From Budorcas taxicolor (taxonomy: Eukaryota > Chordata > Mammalia > Artiodactyla > Bovidae), in NCBI RefSeq assembly GCF_023091745.1, contig NC_068910.1:90462170-90526169 (forward strand): DNA of 64,000 nt, written 5' to 3'. This document shows positions 12,486 through 24,271 of the stretch, in pieces. The notes beneath the pieces were generated by a model. It made no database searches and was not told where the DNA came from. It saw only the letters and a program-made list of their open reading frames with translations. The position numbers and the translations under genes were made by a program. The first letter of the stretch is position 1; each line of letters opens with the position of its first letter.

Positions 12486-13001
12486 ACTAAAGCTTAAATT
12501 GAACTATACTTCTTAAAGAGCTTGTGTTGACTCATTCTTCAAATAATTTTTTCAGATTAATTTGTCTTGATAAAATAAGAGATGGAAGTTAGCTTTGCCG
12601 TGTGAGTTAATTTAATGAAGTAATAGCCTCTTGAAAATCCTCTAGGATTTTAAATAAACTCTAGGTCAAAGAAAGACAAATTGGCATAACATTCATATTA
12701 ATGCATCGCAAAGTGTGTTACACAAGAAGTCAATTCTTTGGAATATATGCATTGTTAGATATATTATTTTCAAAGAGACTTTGGTTACTTATTATGGTGA
12801 TGGACGACTCTGATGAAAATATCAACAAGTTCATGTTTTTCCTTCAATATTTCTCCCATAAATACAATGATATATAATGAAGATTATTTAATGAGACAGG
12901 CAATGGGATATTTTGCATGGGTGCAAGTGAATTTGATTTTTCAAATTGTAAAGTGTGACATTCCTCATGATATTACCTACTGATTTTATTTGACCTTGCT
13001 A

Positions 13002-13117
13002 TTGGGAAATGGCAACCCACTCCAGTACTCTCGTCTGGAAAATCCCATGAACGAACATGACAGACTACCATTCATGGGGTCGCAAAGAGTCAGACACAAC
13101 TGAGCAACTTCACTTCA
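13002..13117 (+). mobile_element. Bov-tA SINE, 5'-truncated
   Basis: Only the body and tail are present: GGCAACCCACTCCAGTACTC, GGGGTCGCAAAGAGTCAGAC, ending CAACTTCACTTC. Confidence 0.88.
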
Positions 13118-13339
13118 TTGTTAGAATTAAAAAATGTCTGAACAGACAACAACCAGTTCAACAGCTTTCAATAAACTGACTGTACATGGTTATAAAATGA
13201 GTGTATATACCCAAGGGAGACAATTTTCTTAAGGAGAGGCTTTTTCTTTTTAATCCATATGACTAATGGATTAGATGTAGCAGACCTTCAGTACACAGCC
13301 TAATATGTATATATAATTGTTATCAGCTAGCAAACTATA

Positions 13340-13793
13340 GGGGTTTCCCCAGCGGCTCGGGGGTAAAGAATTTACCTGAAATGTAGGAGATGAAGGAGCC
13401 ACTGGTTATATCCTTGGGTCAGGAAGATTCCCTGGAGGAAGAAATGGCAACCCACTTCAGTATTTATGCCTGAGAAATCCCATGGAAAAAAAGAGTCTGG
13501 TGTGCTGCAGTTTATGGGGCCACAAAGAGTTGGACGTGCCTGAGCAACTGGGTGGTGGTGAGTGGTGATGGGTGGTTGAGTCACTAAGTTGTGTCTGACT
13601 CTTGTGACCCCATGGACTGTAGCCCGCCAGGCTTCTCTGTCCATGGGATTCTCCAGGCAAGGATATTGGAGTGGGTTGCCATTTCCTTCTCCAGGGGATC
13701 TTCCTGACCCAGGAATTGAACCTGGGTCTCCGGCATTGCAGGCAAATTCTTTATCAATTGAGCCATAAGGGAAGACTGAGCAACTAAGTACAC
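13340..13793 (+). mobile_element. Bov-tA SINE (host copy), interrupted by a second SINE
   Basis: A plus-strand Bov-tA runs 13340-13549 (GGTTTCCCCAGCGGCTC head, CACAAAGAGTTGGACG tail). Its end TGAGCAACTAAGTACAC resumes at 13777 after a nested minus-strand SINE. The head is diverged (GGGGGTAAAGAATTTACC). Confidence 0.88.
13550..13776 (-). mobile_element. Bov-tA SINE nested in the previous one
   Basis: Antisense SINE from TCACTAAGTTGTGTCTGACT to the head TGAGCCATAAGGGAAG. The duplication TGAGCAACT is at 13541-13549 and 13777-13785. Its 3' tail (here at the left) is a GGTGGTGGTGAG-type run, not poly-A. The two SINEs are in opposite orientation and can pair as a hairpin. Confidence 0.9.
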
Positions 13794-14600
13794 ATCAAAA
13801 CTATACTTAATTATCTATCACAGAGATACCTCCAATATGAGAAAATGAGCACAGAAAAATTAATTTAAATATATGATAAGAAAAAACTTTGTAGATTAAT
13901 TTCTTTGTACTATGCAGTCATCCAGTTGGCCTGAGTGCCACACATAAGTGAGCTGAACTTGAAGGTGCTCAAGAGGATAGGTTGAACTATCCCACTCTTG
14001 CAGTTAGAAGAGTTGAGAACATTTTATATTTTACATAAAAAATAAATATTGTATTTCTAAGTAGTACATAATATTAGGTTTCAAGGGAGATTAAGGAAGA
14101 GCCAGAAAGTGGCAGAGCCAGCCTGTGCAGTATGGCTTCAATTTCCATACTTATGAATGTTCTGATGCTGCCCCTCCAGAATAAATCTAACCAATCACTG
14201 TTCAAGGCACTAAGCCATCCTATACGTGCAAATCATTCAGCCCTCTGTTCATCAGAGTCAGTATTCTCCCTCTCTGAACTGTCAGTAAATTCCTAATTGA
14301 AAATCCTCTGTCCAAGCTCCTGTCTTTGCACAGCAAATACTCTGGAACATTGGATTGTGAGGAAAGGCAAATCATCTCTAACTGAGGTTCTTGACCACAA
14401 CCATGGTCAGGCAGGAGGCTGGTCAGAGACCCTCAAAATGCCAAGTTCCTCTTGGAGTAATCAATTATAATGTGAGGTGTCGTAGAAAGAGCTGTTTAAT
14501 GCTGGGGCTACAATTGCTGACTTCCCACTGTGTTATCTCAAAGAACTTAGACATTTCCTTTCTCGGCCACAGTCATAAGTAAAGCACAGTATCCTGTATA

Positions 14601-14815
14601 AGGGTTTACCAGGTGGCACAGTTGTAAAGAAGCTGCCCAGCAGTGCAAGAGATGCTGATTATATCCTTGCGTTGGGAAGATGCCCTGGAGGAGGAAATGG
14701 CAACCCACTCCATTATTCTTGCCTGGAAAATCCCATGGACAGAAAAATCTGGCTGGCTATAGTCCAAGGGTTCGCAAAGAGTCATACATGACTCAGCATG
14801 AGGACACACACATAC
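14601..14815 (+). mobile_element. Bov-tA SINE
   Basis: Diverged copy: GGTTTACCAGGTGGCACAG head, TGGGAAGATGCCCTGGAGGA, tail TCGCAAAGAGTCATACATGA. No clear TSD. Confidence 0.88.
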
Positions 14816-15569
14816 CTACACAGTCCACTATCTGATATGGATTAAAACAACCACTGTTTCTTAAAGATTTTTTGAGCTAACAAGGCTGACCTAGGATAAA
14901 ATTAAATTGAACCCTGAGTCTTTATCATATTCATGTGTCTAATAATTTGAAGATGGGTTGATACATATTTTTCATTTTTCTTATAAAAAGAAAAAATATT
15001 TCCTAAAGAATTATGATCCTATAACATTAATTTTTTGAAAAAGGAATTTATAGGAGGAATGTTTTTCCCTTGAAACACAAGGGGAACTATAATATAAATT
15101 TGTGAAATGTACAAGTTTGTTGAAAAATCATTACTGAGAGCATTTCTTTTGGCATTTCAAATACATGTTAAATGTACTTTCTCTCTCTAAACAGGAAGTA
15201 GTTATTTAGCTAGGTTTTTCACAACATATATATTTACAAAATGCTGTAGAAATAAAAATAGTTTCTTACTTGTGACAGAAAATGTTAAATATAGTTACTG
15301 AAATGAGCTCTGGATCAATACATCAATGTAGTTCAGGTTTCCTGATTTCCAGAAAGATATGAAACCTGAAGCAAACTTATACATAATTGAAGTTATAAAA
15401 AGAAGCCATTGTTACTTAGGGGCATTTTCCTCAGAAAAAATATAGCTCCCGCTCCTGCAGATCATGCCTACTATGTAGCTCTGAAAAGTGGCTTTTGCCA
15501 GAATATCCTGAAGTTCAATATATCTCTAAAAGACCCTTCTTCACTTTTCACTCCTATTACTAAGTAGGA
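14816..15569. other. AT-rich, nothing recognised
   Basis: No repeat or coding signal that I can support. Confidence 0.4.
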
Positions 15570-15995
15570 TGAGTAATTTTATATGTCAACTTGGCCAAGT
15601 CACAGAGTTACCAAATATTTGGTTATACCTTACTCTGGATGTAGTTATAAGGGTGTTTTAGATGAGGTTAATATCTGCATTAGTAGCTTGGGAATAGCAG
15701 AATACTCTCTTTTCCAACATGGGTGGTTCTCATCAAATCAGATGAAAGCCTGAATAGAACAAAAGAGGTTGACTCTCCTTCAAATGAGAGAATTTGTCCT
15801 GCCAAACTACATGAGCTGAGACATTGCCTCTTCTTGAGCTTGTCAGCTTTCACACAAGAATATCAGGTTCCCTGTTTCTCAAGACTCTGGACTCAAACTG
15901 GAACCACACTATTGGTTCTCTTGAGTCTCCAGCTTGCCAGCGGAAGATATGGGGACTTCTCAGCTTCAATAATAATGTGAAGTACCTTATAATAT

Positions 15996-17300
15996 CCCAA
16001 AGAAAGGCAATACCAAAGAATGTTCAAACTACTGCACAATTGCACTCATCTCACATTCTAGTAAAGAAATGCTCAAAATTTTCCAAGCAAGACTTCAGCA
16101 ATACATGAACCGTGAACTTCCAGATGTGCAAGCTGGTTTTAGAAAAGGCAGAGGAACAAGAGATCAAATTGCCAACATCTGCTGGATCATGGAAAATGCA
16201 AGAGAGTTTCAGAAATACATTTATTTCTGCTTTATTGACTATGCCAAAGCCTTTGACTGTGTGGATCACAATAAACTGTGGAAAATTCTGAAAGAGATGA
16301 GAATCCCAGACCACCTGACCTGCCTCTTGAGAAACCTATATGCAGGTCAGGAAGCAACAATTAGAACTGGACATGGAACAAAGACTGGTTCCAAATAGGA
16401 AAAGGAGAACGTCAAGGCTATATATTGTCATCCTGCTCATTTAACTTATATTCAGAGTACATCATGAGAAATGCTGGGCTGAAAGAAGCACAGGCTGGAA
16501 TCAAGATTGCCAGGAGAAATATCAATAACCTCAGATATGCAGATCACAGCACCCTATGGCAGAAAGTGAAGAAGTACTAAAAAAGCCTCTTGATGAAAGT
16601 GAAAGAGGAGAGTGAAAAATTTGGCTTAAAGCTCCACATTCAGAAAACGAAGATCATGGCATCTGGTCCCATCACTTCATGGGAAATAGATGGGGAAACG
16701 GTGGAAACTGTGTCTGACTATTTTTCTAGGCTCCAAAATCACTGCAGATGGTGACTGCAGCCATGAAATTAAAAGACGCTTACTCTTTGAAAGGAAAGTT
16801 ATGACCAACCTAGATAGCATATTCAAAAGCAGAGACATTACCTTGCCAACAACGGTCTGTCTAGTCAAGGCCATGGTTTTTCCAGTGGTCATGTATGGAT
16901 GTGAGAGTTGGACTGTGAAGAAAGCTGAGCACCAAAGAATTGACTGTGGTGTTGGAGAAGACTCTTGAGAGTCCCTTGGACTGCAAAGAGATCCAACCAG
17001 ACCATTCTAAAGGAGATCAGTCCTGGGTGTTCTTTGGAAGGACTGATGCTAAAGCTGAAACTCCAGTACTTTGGCCACCTCATGTGAAGAGTTGACTCAT
17101 TGGAAAAGACTGGGAGGGATTGGGGGCAGGAGGAGGAGGGAATGACAGACAATGAGATGGCTGGATGGCATCACCGACTCGATGCACATGAGTTTGAGTG
17201 AACTTTGGGAGTTGGTGATGGACAGGGAGGCCTGGTGTGCTGCAATCCATGAGGTCACAAAGAGTCGGACATGACTGAGGGACTGAACTGAACTGAACTG
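15996..17300 (+). mobile_element. BovB LINE, 1.3 kb, 5'-truncated, perfect 12-bp TSD
   Basis: Sense BovB from CCCAAAGAAAGGCAATACC through the reverse-transcriptase core to the 3' hexamer tail (ACTGAA repeats). Identical ACCTTATAATAT flanks it at 15984-15995 and 17301-17312, so the insertion into the older repeat is beyond doubt. A downstream relic (16690-16968) with CSHEIKRRLLF and a YGCESWT motif is the C-terminal region. Stops and frameshifts break the protein into at least three pieces. Confidence 0.97.
16069..16398 (+). pseudogene. BovB reverse transcriptase fragment
   Basis: A 109-codon frame with the RT block GFRKGRGTRDQIAN (residues 23-36) and the palm motif FIDYAKAFDCVDH (residues 54-66), which contains the first catalytic aspartate. 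It stops just before the block with the YADD motif; that part follows in another frame around 16530 as LRYAD followed by a changed base, so the second catalytic pair is damaged. RTE-type RT copies the element's RNA at a nick made by its endonuclease. Non-functional here. Confidence 0.9.
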
Positions 17301-17468
17301 ACCTTATAATATATGTTTTATTTCATAATTATATCCACTTCCTTATATAATGATTTCATGAAATAATAATGTAATAATAACATAATCTTCATAATTTATA
17401 ATTACATAATAGACTTCTCCATACATATATCACCTATTGGTTCTGTCCCTCTGGAGAAGCCTAATACA

Positions 17469-17937
17469 ATAAGTTCTAGATGAATTTAAGTAAACATAGC
17501 TACATAACAGAAGAATTTCCTTTCATCAAATAACTTGAACTTAAAGAATTCCTTCTACCCAAATATGAGTTTAATTAATTTGGATTTTTGTTCAATACTG
17601 TTATCTTCATTTCTGAAAGAATGAAAACATTGTGATTGATTTTATTTATCTTTCTGTAGAAATTTTATTGAAAAATTGGATTCTTGCCATCTCACTTCAG
17701 ATTTTCTCTCTCTTCACTATAAAACTCAATGGTTTTCAGGAGGTGCAAAAATATATTTTACTATTAGCCCAAGAGAAACACAGAGATTTTTTGTAATGCA
17801 CTTCAAAACTTTTGGAACTACTGGCTTTTACCATAGATTAATAACTACAGTTTAATGTTACCGAGCCTCCTTACTTACATGCTATGGCAGAAAATGGGAA
17901 AATGAATAGAAATTAGAGGGTCCCCACATCCAGGGGC
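17469..17937. other. AT-rich, nothing recognised
   Basis: No supported feature between the end of LTR-like copy B and the start of copy C. Confidence 0.4.
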
Positions 17938-18379
17938 TGTATTAGGGTCCTCTAGAGAAACATAACCAATAAGTTATTATCTAGTTATTAAGAGAAGTAG
18001 CTCATGCAATTATAGAGGCTGAGAAGTTGCACCGTTTGCCATTTTCAGCTGAAGAGCCCATGTGTATTTCAGTCCAAGTCTGAACACCTGAGAACTAGGG
18101 AAACATAAATCCTAGTCTGAGGGCAGGAGAAGATGAGATATTCTAGCTCAAACAGTGAGGCAAGGTAAAAGGACTTGAATTGCTCCTTCCCCTGCCTTTG
18201 ATGTCTTTCATGCCCTCAGTAGATTGAATGATGTTAACCTACACTGGAGAGGGCAATCTACTGAATCCACGGATTCAAATGTCAGTCTCATCTGGACACA
18301 CCCTCACACATACCCAGAAATAATATTTAATCCAAGCTTCCTGTGGCCAGTCAAACTGACACATAAAATTAATGATCAT
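17938..18379 (-). mobile_element. Ancient LTR-like repeat, copy C, solo with 6-bp TSD
   Basis: Reverse orientation of copies A and B: TGTATTAGGGTCCTCTAGAG, AACATAACCAATAAG, GAGGGCAGGAGAAGATGAGA, GAGGGCAATCTACTGAATCC, ACTGACACATAAAATTAATG. Flanked by AGGGGC at 17932-17937 and 18380-18385. A 6-bp duplication and TG-type ends fit a solo LTR better than a DNA transposon. Confidence 0.8.
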
Positions 18380-18697
18380 AGGGGCTGAAATATTAATAAT
18401 TTATTACCTAGTCTTTCCTCTCTTTGTTGTTTTCATTCATTCATCTGCTTGCTTTATTGTGATAAGAATAATAAGTAAATTTCCCAGCTTCCAAACTCAC
18501 AATATATGGAGAGAACCCAATTTGACACGAATCCCTAAAGAACAGTTGATGAATAAAGTGAATTATTTTTTTTCTGAATTTACCTGGCCACCTGCCAATT
18601 GTAGAATATGCCTGCAAGGATCTGGCATACACGTCAGTGACAATGATCTTCCCACAGTGGGCAGTAGGAACCTTAGCAGGTTTTTCATTGGTGTGTG

Positions 18698-18891
18698 TGT
18701 GTGCACTAAGATGCTTCAGTCATGCTTCCAACTCTGTTCGACCCTTATGGGCTGTAGCCCACCAGGCTTGTCTGTCCATAGGATTCTCCAGTCAAGAATC
18801 CTGGAGTTAATGTCCATGCCCTTTTCCAGGAAATGCTCCCGACCCAGGGATCAAACCCACATCTCTTACATCTCCTGCACTGGCAGGCAGG
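18698..18891 (-). mobile_element. Bov-tA SINE, head cut at BovB junction
   Basis: Antisense SINE from ACTAAGATGCTTCAGTCATG to GCACTGGCAGGCAG. The last bases of the tRNA-like head are missing where the BovB 3' tail begins. The missing part is not found at the other end of that BovB, so a deletion accompanied one of the insertions. Confidence 0.85.
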
Positions 18892-20132
18892 TTCAGTTCA
18901 GTTCAGCTCAGCTCAGTGGCTCAGTCATGTCTGACTCATTGTGACCCCATGAATCGCAGTATGCCAGGCCTCCCTGTCCATCACCAACTCCAGGAGTTCA
19001 CCCAGACTCACGTCCATCAAGTCAGTGATGCCATCCAGCCATCTCATCCTCTGTCATCCCCTTCTCCTCCTGACCCCAATCCCTCCCAGCATCAGAGTCT
19101 TTTCCAGTGAGTCAGCTCCGCATGAGGAAGCCAAAGTACTGGAGTTTCAGCTTTAGCATCATTCCTTCCAAAGAAATCCCAGGGCTGATCTCCTTTAAAA
19201 TGGACCGGTTGGATCTCCCTGCAGTCCAAGGGACTCTCAAGAGTCTTCTCCAACACTACAGTTCAGAAGCATCAATTCTTTGGTGCTCAGCTTTCTTCAC
19301 AGTCCAACTCTCACATCCATACATGACCACTGGAAAAACCATAGAGACTAGACGGATCTTGGCTGGCAAAGTAATGTCTCTGCTTTTGAATATGCTATCT
19401 AGGTTGGTCATAACTTTTCTTCCAAGGAGTAAGCATCTTTTAATTTCATGGCTGTAGTCACCATCTGCAGTGATTTTGGAGCCCCCGAAAATAAAGTTGG
19501 ACACTGTTTCCGCTGTTTCTCCATCTATATTGCCATGAAGTGATGGGACCAGATGCCATGATCTTTGTTTTCTGAATGTTGAGCTTTAAGCCAGCTTTTT
19601 CACTCTCTTCTTTCACTTTCATCAAGAGGCTTTTTAGTTCCTCTTCACTTTCTGCCATAACGGTGGTGTCATCTGCATATCTGAGGTTATTGATATTTCT
19701 CCTGGCAATCTTGATTCCAGCTTGTGCTTCTTTCAGCCCAGCGTTTCTCATGATGTACTCTGCATATAAGTTAATAAGCAGGGTGAAAATATACAGCCTT
19801 GACATACTTCTTTTCCTATTTGGAACCAGTCTTTGTTCCATGTCCAGTTCTAATTGTTGCTTCCTGACCTGCATATAGGTTTCTCAAGAGGCAGGTCAGG
19901 TGGTCTGGGATTCCCATCTCTTTCAGAATTTTTCACAGTTTATTGTGATTCACACAGCCAAATGCTTTGGCATAGTCAATAAAGCAGAAATAGATGTGTT
20001 TCTGGAACTCTCTTGCTTTTTCGATGATCCAGCAGATGTTGGCAATCTGCCTTTTCTAAAACCAGCTTAAACATCTGGAAATTCGTGGTTCACATATTGC
20101 TGAAGCCTGGCTTGGAGAATTTTGAGCATTAC
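18892..20132 (-). mobile_element. BovB LINE, 1.24 kb, 5'-truncated
   Basis: Antisense BovB from the TTCAGT/CTCAG hexamer tail (18892-18915) to GGAGAATTTTGAGCATTACT, close to the other copies. Sense frames through it (19107-19457, 19576-19878) are antisense artefacts. Confidence 0.95.
19458..19874 (-). pseudogene. BovB reverse transcriptase fragment with intact YADD
   Basis: A 138-codon frame with LRYADDTTVMAESEEEL (residues 62-78), the second catalytic aspartate pair of RTE-type RT, followed by the thumb-like KAGLKLNIQKTK. The upstream palm motif lies in another frame beyond 19900 (antisense of CTATTTCTGCTTTATTGACT), where the ORF is shifted. The element also lacks its 5' half, including the endonuclease. 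Confidence 0.9.
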
Positions 20133-22499
20133 TGGTTAGACATGGACAAATGGTAAAGAAAAACTAAGATGAACTTGTCTTTAAATCATAAAAATGTATA
20201 TTTTCTTTTTTTCTTTTATGACCCTGTTTTTCTTTCTTTACTCTTGGCTTGTTATATTGTTTTGCTCTCTGTGACAAAATTTATGTTATAGCTAAAAGTA
20301 TTAAGAGTCAGTTTCTAGGTTTTAAAGGATGCCTGTGAGCGGCGTAGCAGAGTATTGAAGTACAAAGGCTTTCTCATCAAATGAACATGTATTTAAAAGA
20401 TTATTCTACCTTTTTTTTTTACAGGTAAACCTATACTTAGGTTTTTAAACTAAAGATTGGAATAAAAATACTACTGACTTCAGGATTGTGAGAGGAACTA
20501 TATTCAGTGATGTAAAAAGGACAGGAGGATCTACAGAGTAGTCATTCTTTGATGCTAAAGGGGTGAGACATGATCCCCTAGCAGAGGGTTCAGAAGGTAA
20601 GGAGTGTGGATGGGGGATTTATGCAACGTCTATTGTCTTTCTTCCTTTGAATTTCATGCCTTAGATTCTGATTTCTACACTATACCAAGACAGAGTGTCA
20701 AATAAACACCATAACTAAATAAAATTTAGTTATTTAGTCACTTTCTGGATAAGAATGAAAGTAAATTTAGAGAACAAAATGTAATTCATCCTTAAAAACA
20801 CAGTTAAACATTAAATATATTATCCTAAAATAATCTCAGAAGTAAGTTTGTTTAGGAATAAAAAAGTTAACCAAAGGGAAATAATACAAGATATCTTAAT
20901 CTAGTTCAACAATATACAGGAGGCCTAAAATCAACTATTAATACCAAAAATAGCAAAAATAGTTCTAAATAAGGGCTTCTTCCATATCTGCCTACATTAA
21001 AGAGAACCTTAAGATGAAGGGATCAAGTGGAAATTTGGAGAGAAGCTGAGAAAGGGAAGGAATGCCAAGGTTTTTACTCATATATCAAATCTGACTCTCA
21101 GAATATAATGGAGAATAAATGATTCACTTCTCATCTGATTGATACTTGACTCACATGAAGATTTGTCAGCTTGGGGCTAGAAGTAGGGGTGTTTGGTGTT
21201 AGGGAGAATGGGAGGGGGATCTCTTTAGCAGAAAGCTTTTGTTTTTGGAGCAGATGACACTGAGTTTTCTAGATGTTGTATTGCAATTACAGAAGACTTT
21301 TGGCAGACTACATGGACTACCACCGCAGTTGGGGAGTTGTAGGGGGAAATCTGGAGGAGTAACTCATCAACAAACCATGGAAAAGAGTAAAAGGAAGCAT
21401 GGGACATATGGTGGATGAGGTGGCCAAATGAAGACCAGACAAGATGGACACCATGCAAAAACAAACATCATTTTTAAAGTTTTGCGTATTTGGCTTTTTC
21501 AGGTGCAATCATCTTGTAAGTGTAACTAGAATAATCTAACATGGGAATTAATTTTCCTTCTCACTATACACTCATTCATACAAATCCTATGACTGTTTAA
21601 TCAAAAGAGGTGGAAAAACATTTGCATGGGTACTAACATCATACAAACTAAAGCTGCACTGGAAAAAAAAATCTAACAACTGGACTTCTCAGGTGTATCC
21701 TCCCTCACGAAAGAAATTAACAGCAAATCAGAGCAAGACTTACATGATTGAAGATCCTGCTGACCTTTTAAATCCTGACAATTTGATCTTTTCTGGGTAT
21801 TTCCAATGGCACTATCACTAACAGTAATGTACTGGAGTCATGTTTTATACTTTGTTCCTCGATTCTGTGTCTGATATATTTTTCTTTAATTTCTAACTGA
21901 GAGAAGGCCCATAAAGAATGTCTGGAGAAAGGCAGCTCTCCTCTGAGACATGGCATTAGAAGAAAAGGTCTGTCTTCAGGTCAGCCACTCCAGTGGAATT
22001 ACTCTCCAAGGGAAACATTGTTTCTCTGAGGGAAGGTGTATCTTCCCCCCGTTGCCCTTCACAGGACTAATGAGATACACAGTTCTGCAATGCCAGCCAC
22101 CTCTAGGACTCACCACCTAGTTTATCAAGGGGAAGTGGACTCTGGGAGCAACTACAAAAAGGAAGCTACCCTGATTTAGGTGGTGCTGAAACACAGGCAA
22201 GGGTTTCTCCCTCCTGTCTCATTTGATCATTTTTCATGCTTTACCTCTGCTTCTTGGGGCTGATTTATCTCCCACCCCCCCCAACCCCCCCACCCCCGCC
22301 CCCCGGCATGCTATGCTGTAAGTGTTTTCAGTTCTAACTGGAACTTGTCTTTGAACCAAGAAGATTTACTTCTCCCCTGGTTCATTTCTTCCTCTGATTC
22401 CTGTTTATTCTTACCCTGGCTCTTACAGCTTTTTTCCTCGACGATGTGAGTGTTCCATCTATTTTCATCTGTCCTCATCTCCTGCCTGAGAACCCCCTG
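20133..22499. other. Single-copy-looking DNA
   Basis: AT-rich to about 21 kb, then mixed. A T-run near 20410 and the C-tract at 22271 are the only notable points. Frames near 21.2-21.5 kb (minus) have no recognisable domain. Confidence 0.45.
22271..22306 (+). repeat. C-rich tract (G-quadruplex-prone on minus strand)
   Basis: Runs of 6-8 C separated by A, AA or G give at least four G-runs of five or more on the minus strand with loops of 1-2 bases. The sequence is surrounded by ordinary DNA. Confidence 0.85.
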
Positions 22500-22655
22500 T
22501 GTAGTACAGTAGAAAGACAGGGGGATTTGGCTGAAAGATAGGCTGTGTGACCTTTGGCATGTCAATTAACCACTTTTAAAAACTGATTTCTCTCTCTACA
22601 ATGAGGATGTTGGATTCAGTTATCTCAGTGATCATCCTAGCTCTCATTTGCCAGG
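22500..22655 (+). mobile_element. MIR SINE
   Basis: GGCTGTGTGACCTTTGGCAT, then GTCAATTAACCAC, then TCTACAATGAGGATGTTGGA and TCAGTGATCATCCTAGCTCT follow the MIR order. Confidence 0.8.
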
Positions 22656-22705
22656 TTTCATGTGTTCTCACAGTGCTCAGCTTATCATGCAAGCACAGAA
22701 CACGG

Positions 22706-23062
22706 GTATTTGTTTCCTACTGCTGCTGCAGTAAATCATCACAAATGCAGTGGCTAAAACAGGACAAAATTTGTCATTCTATAGTTCTGTAGAGCAGAAA
22801 TCTGACACGGTCTCATTGTGCTAAAATCGGGATATTGGCTGGACTGTGCTCCTTCCTGGAGTCTCTAGAGGAGATTCTTCCAAGAATTCAAATGATCAGA
22901 TTGAGTATGTTTTGATAATTCAAGATAATTTATAATCTATTGATTTCAATGTCAGGAGATATTAGCTTTAATCACATCTGCAATTACCCTTTTGCCATGT
23001 AAGGTAACATATTGACAGGGTGTGAGCATCGTGGGGGACCATTATCCTGCCTACCACAACAT
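22706..23062 (+). mobile_element. Ancient LTR-like mammalian repeat, second family
   Basis: GTTTCCTACTGCTGCTGCAG, then AAATCATCACAAATGCAGTG, GGCTGGACTGTGCTCCTTCC, a TTTAATCACATCTGCAATTA block, CCATGTAAGGTAACAT and the end CCATTATCCTGCCTACCACA. I know this pattern as a common old mammalian repeat but do not give it a name. The middle (about 22890-22940) looks shortened. Confidence 0.7.
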
Positions 23063-24271
23063 GTTACTTGCTAACACAAGAGTTTAATGTCTAGTAGCAC
23101 CAAATTGAGCCAAAGCAATCAGATACTTCTTCCCTTTTCTGCTTTTCTTGTTTCAGAAGGATCCTGGAATGACCCAACTCAACCTCAAATTGTCAGACAC
23201 TATCAGTGTCTGAGATATGCACTTCGGAAGCCACCCCATACCATCTTTTACATTAGCTCTTCTAAGAATCTCTATTCCTTCCCAGAACTATTCTGAATCT
23301 CTATTGTCCCTGCTCAGACTCACAGTATGTTACTAAATGTATTCTAAGGACTGCCCCTTCTCTACTAAATTGTCAATATCCTACAGTAGGTTTCCATTAT
23401 TGGTTTCCTCTCCTTTGATCTTCAGTCACTCTAAGTGGCTGCTGCTTTCTGATGATATACTCTATGTCCCTAATGGGGACAAACCTGGACACTCAGATTT
23501 TGGCTTCCTGCTGTGGTATCTAAACCTTTGAATAAAAGGAGTAATATTTATCTAGCCCTCTAAACTTTTTCTTTCAAGATTCCTGCACTAGCCGTATACT
23601 TCATAATCCTTTCCAGCTGTTATTGTAGTTTCTGGGCCAACGTCATGGGTGATGGACCAAAGCAAACACACAGGGCCTCACACTCAGAAGGGGCTGGCAT
23701 GCTAAGGATATAAAGCTGTTTGTTCACCATCTAGAAATTTTTAATAGCTCAGTTTTAGATTTATATACTTTTGTATATTTATAAAAAATTATATACTTAT
23801 AAAATATAAATTTTTTATATATTTTAATATATTTATAGTGCAATCTGATATACAACTGAAGCGTGTCCTAGTGGCTTAGAGCTTTGGTTCACTGACCTGC
23901 TGATTCCTTCTGCTTCTTTATCTCCCTGGGGTGGGTTAACTGCCACTGGCTCTCCATCCCTGCCCAGTCATTTGGTCACTTGTACCATCCTCTTCCCTTG
24001 GCAGAGTCTGAATGTAGACAATGAGAGAGATGAAGTCAGTACCCAGTTGTAGGGTAGAGCTCTGGACATTAGCGAGGACCTGCAGTTGCCCAGCCACTAA
24101 TCTTGCCTAAGGAAAGTGACTTCCCTTAGCAAATAAAAATCACCATGACAGGTACAGTGAGGCATGGGAAAAAGAAAAGAAAACACATTTTTTCCTTAGT
24201 GTTTTGGGTATGGTACCCTAAATTTTCATTTTATACCAGGACCCATCAATTATGCAATTTGCCCTAATATT
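23063..24271. other. Single-copy-looking DNA with an AT-rich stretch
   Basis: No gene seen. 23758-23840 is almost pure A/T (TATATA, AAATATAAATT) low-complexity sequence. Confidence 0.45.

Larger units (their letters stand above)
15570..17468 (+). mobile_element. Ancient LTR-like repeat, copy B, split by BovB
   Basis: It begins TGAGTAATTTTATATGTCAA and carries CTGAATAGAACAAAAGAGG near 15755 and GGACTTCTCAGCTTCAATAA near 15951. It is interrupted by the BovB at 15996-17300 and resumes with an AT-rich part, ending CCTATTGGTTCTGTCCCTCT, GGAGAAGCCTAATACA. Joined parts give about 590 bp. Confidence 0.8.

Noticed and set aside
18372..18944. 190-codon plus-strand frame
   Set aside because: It runs from flanking DNA through an antisense SINE into an antisense BovB tail. 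No domain; an artefact of repeat composition.
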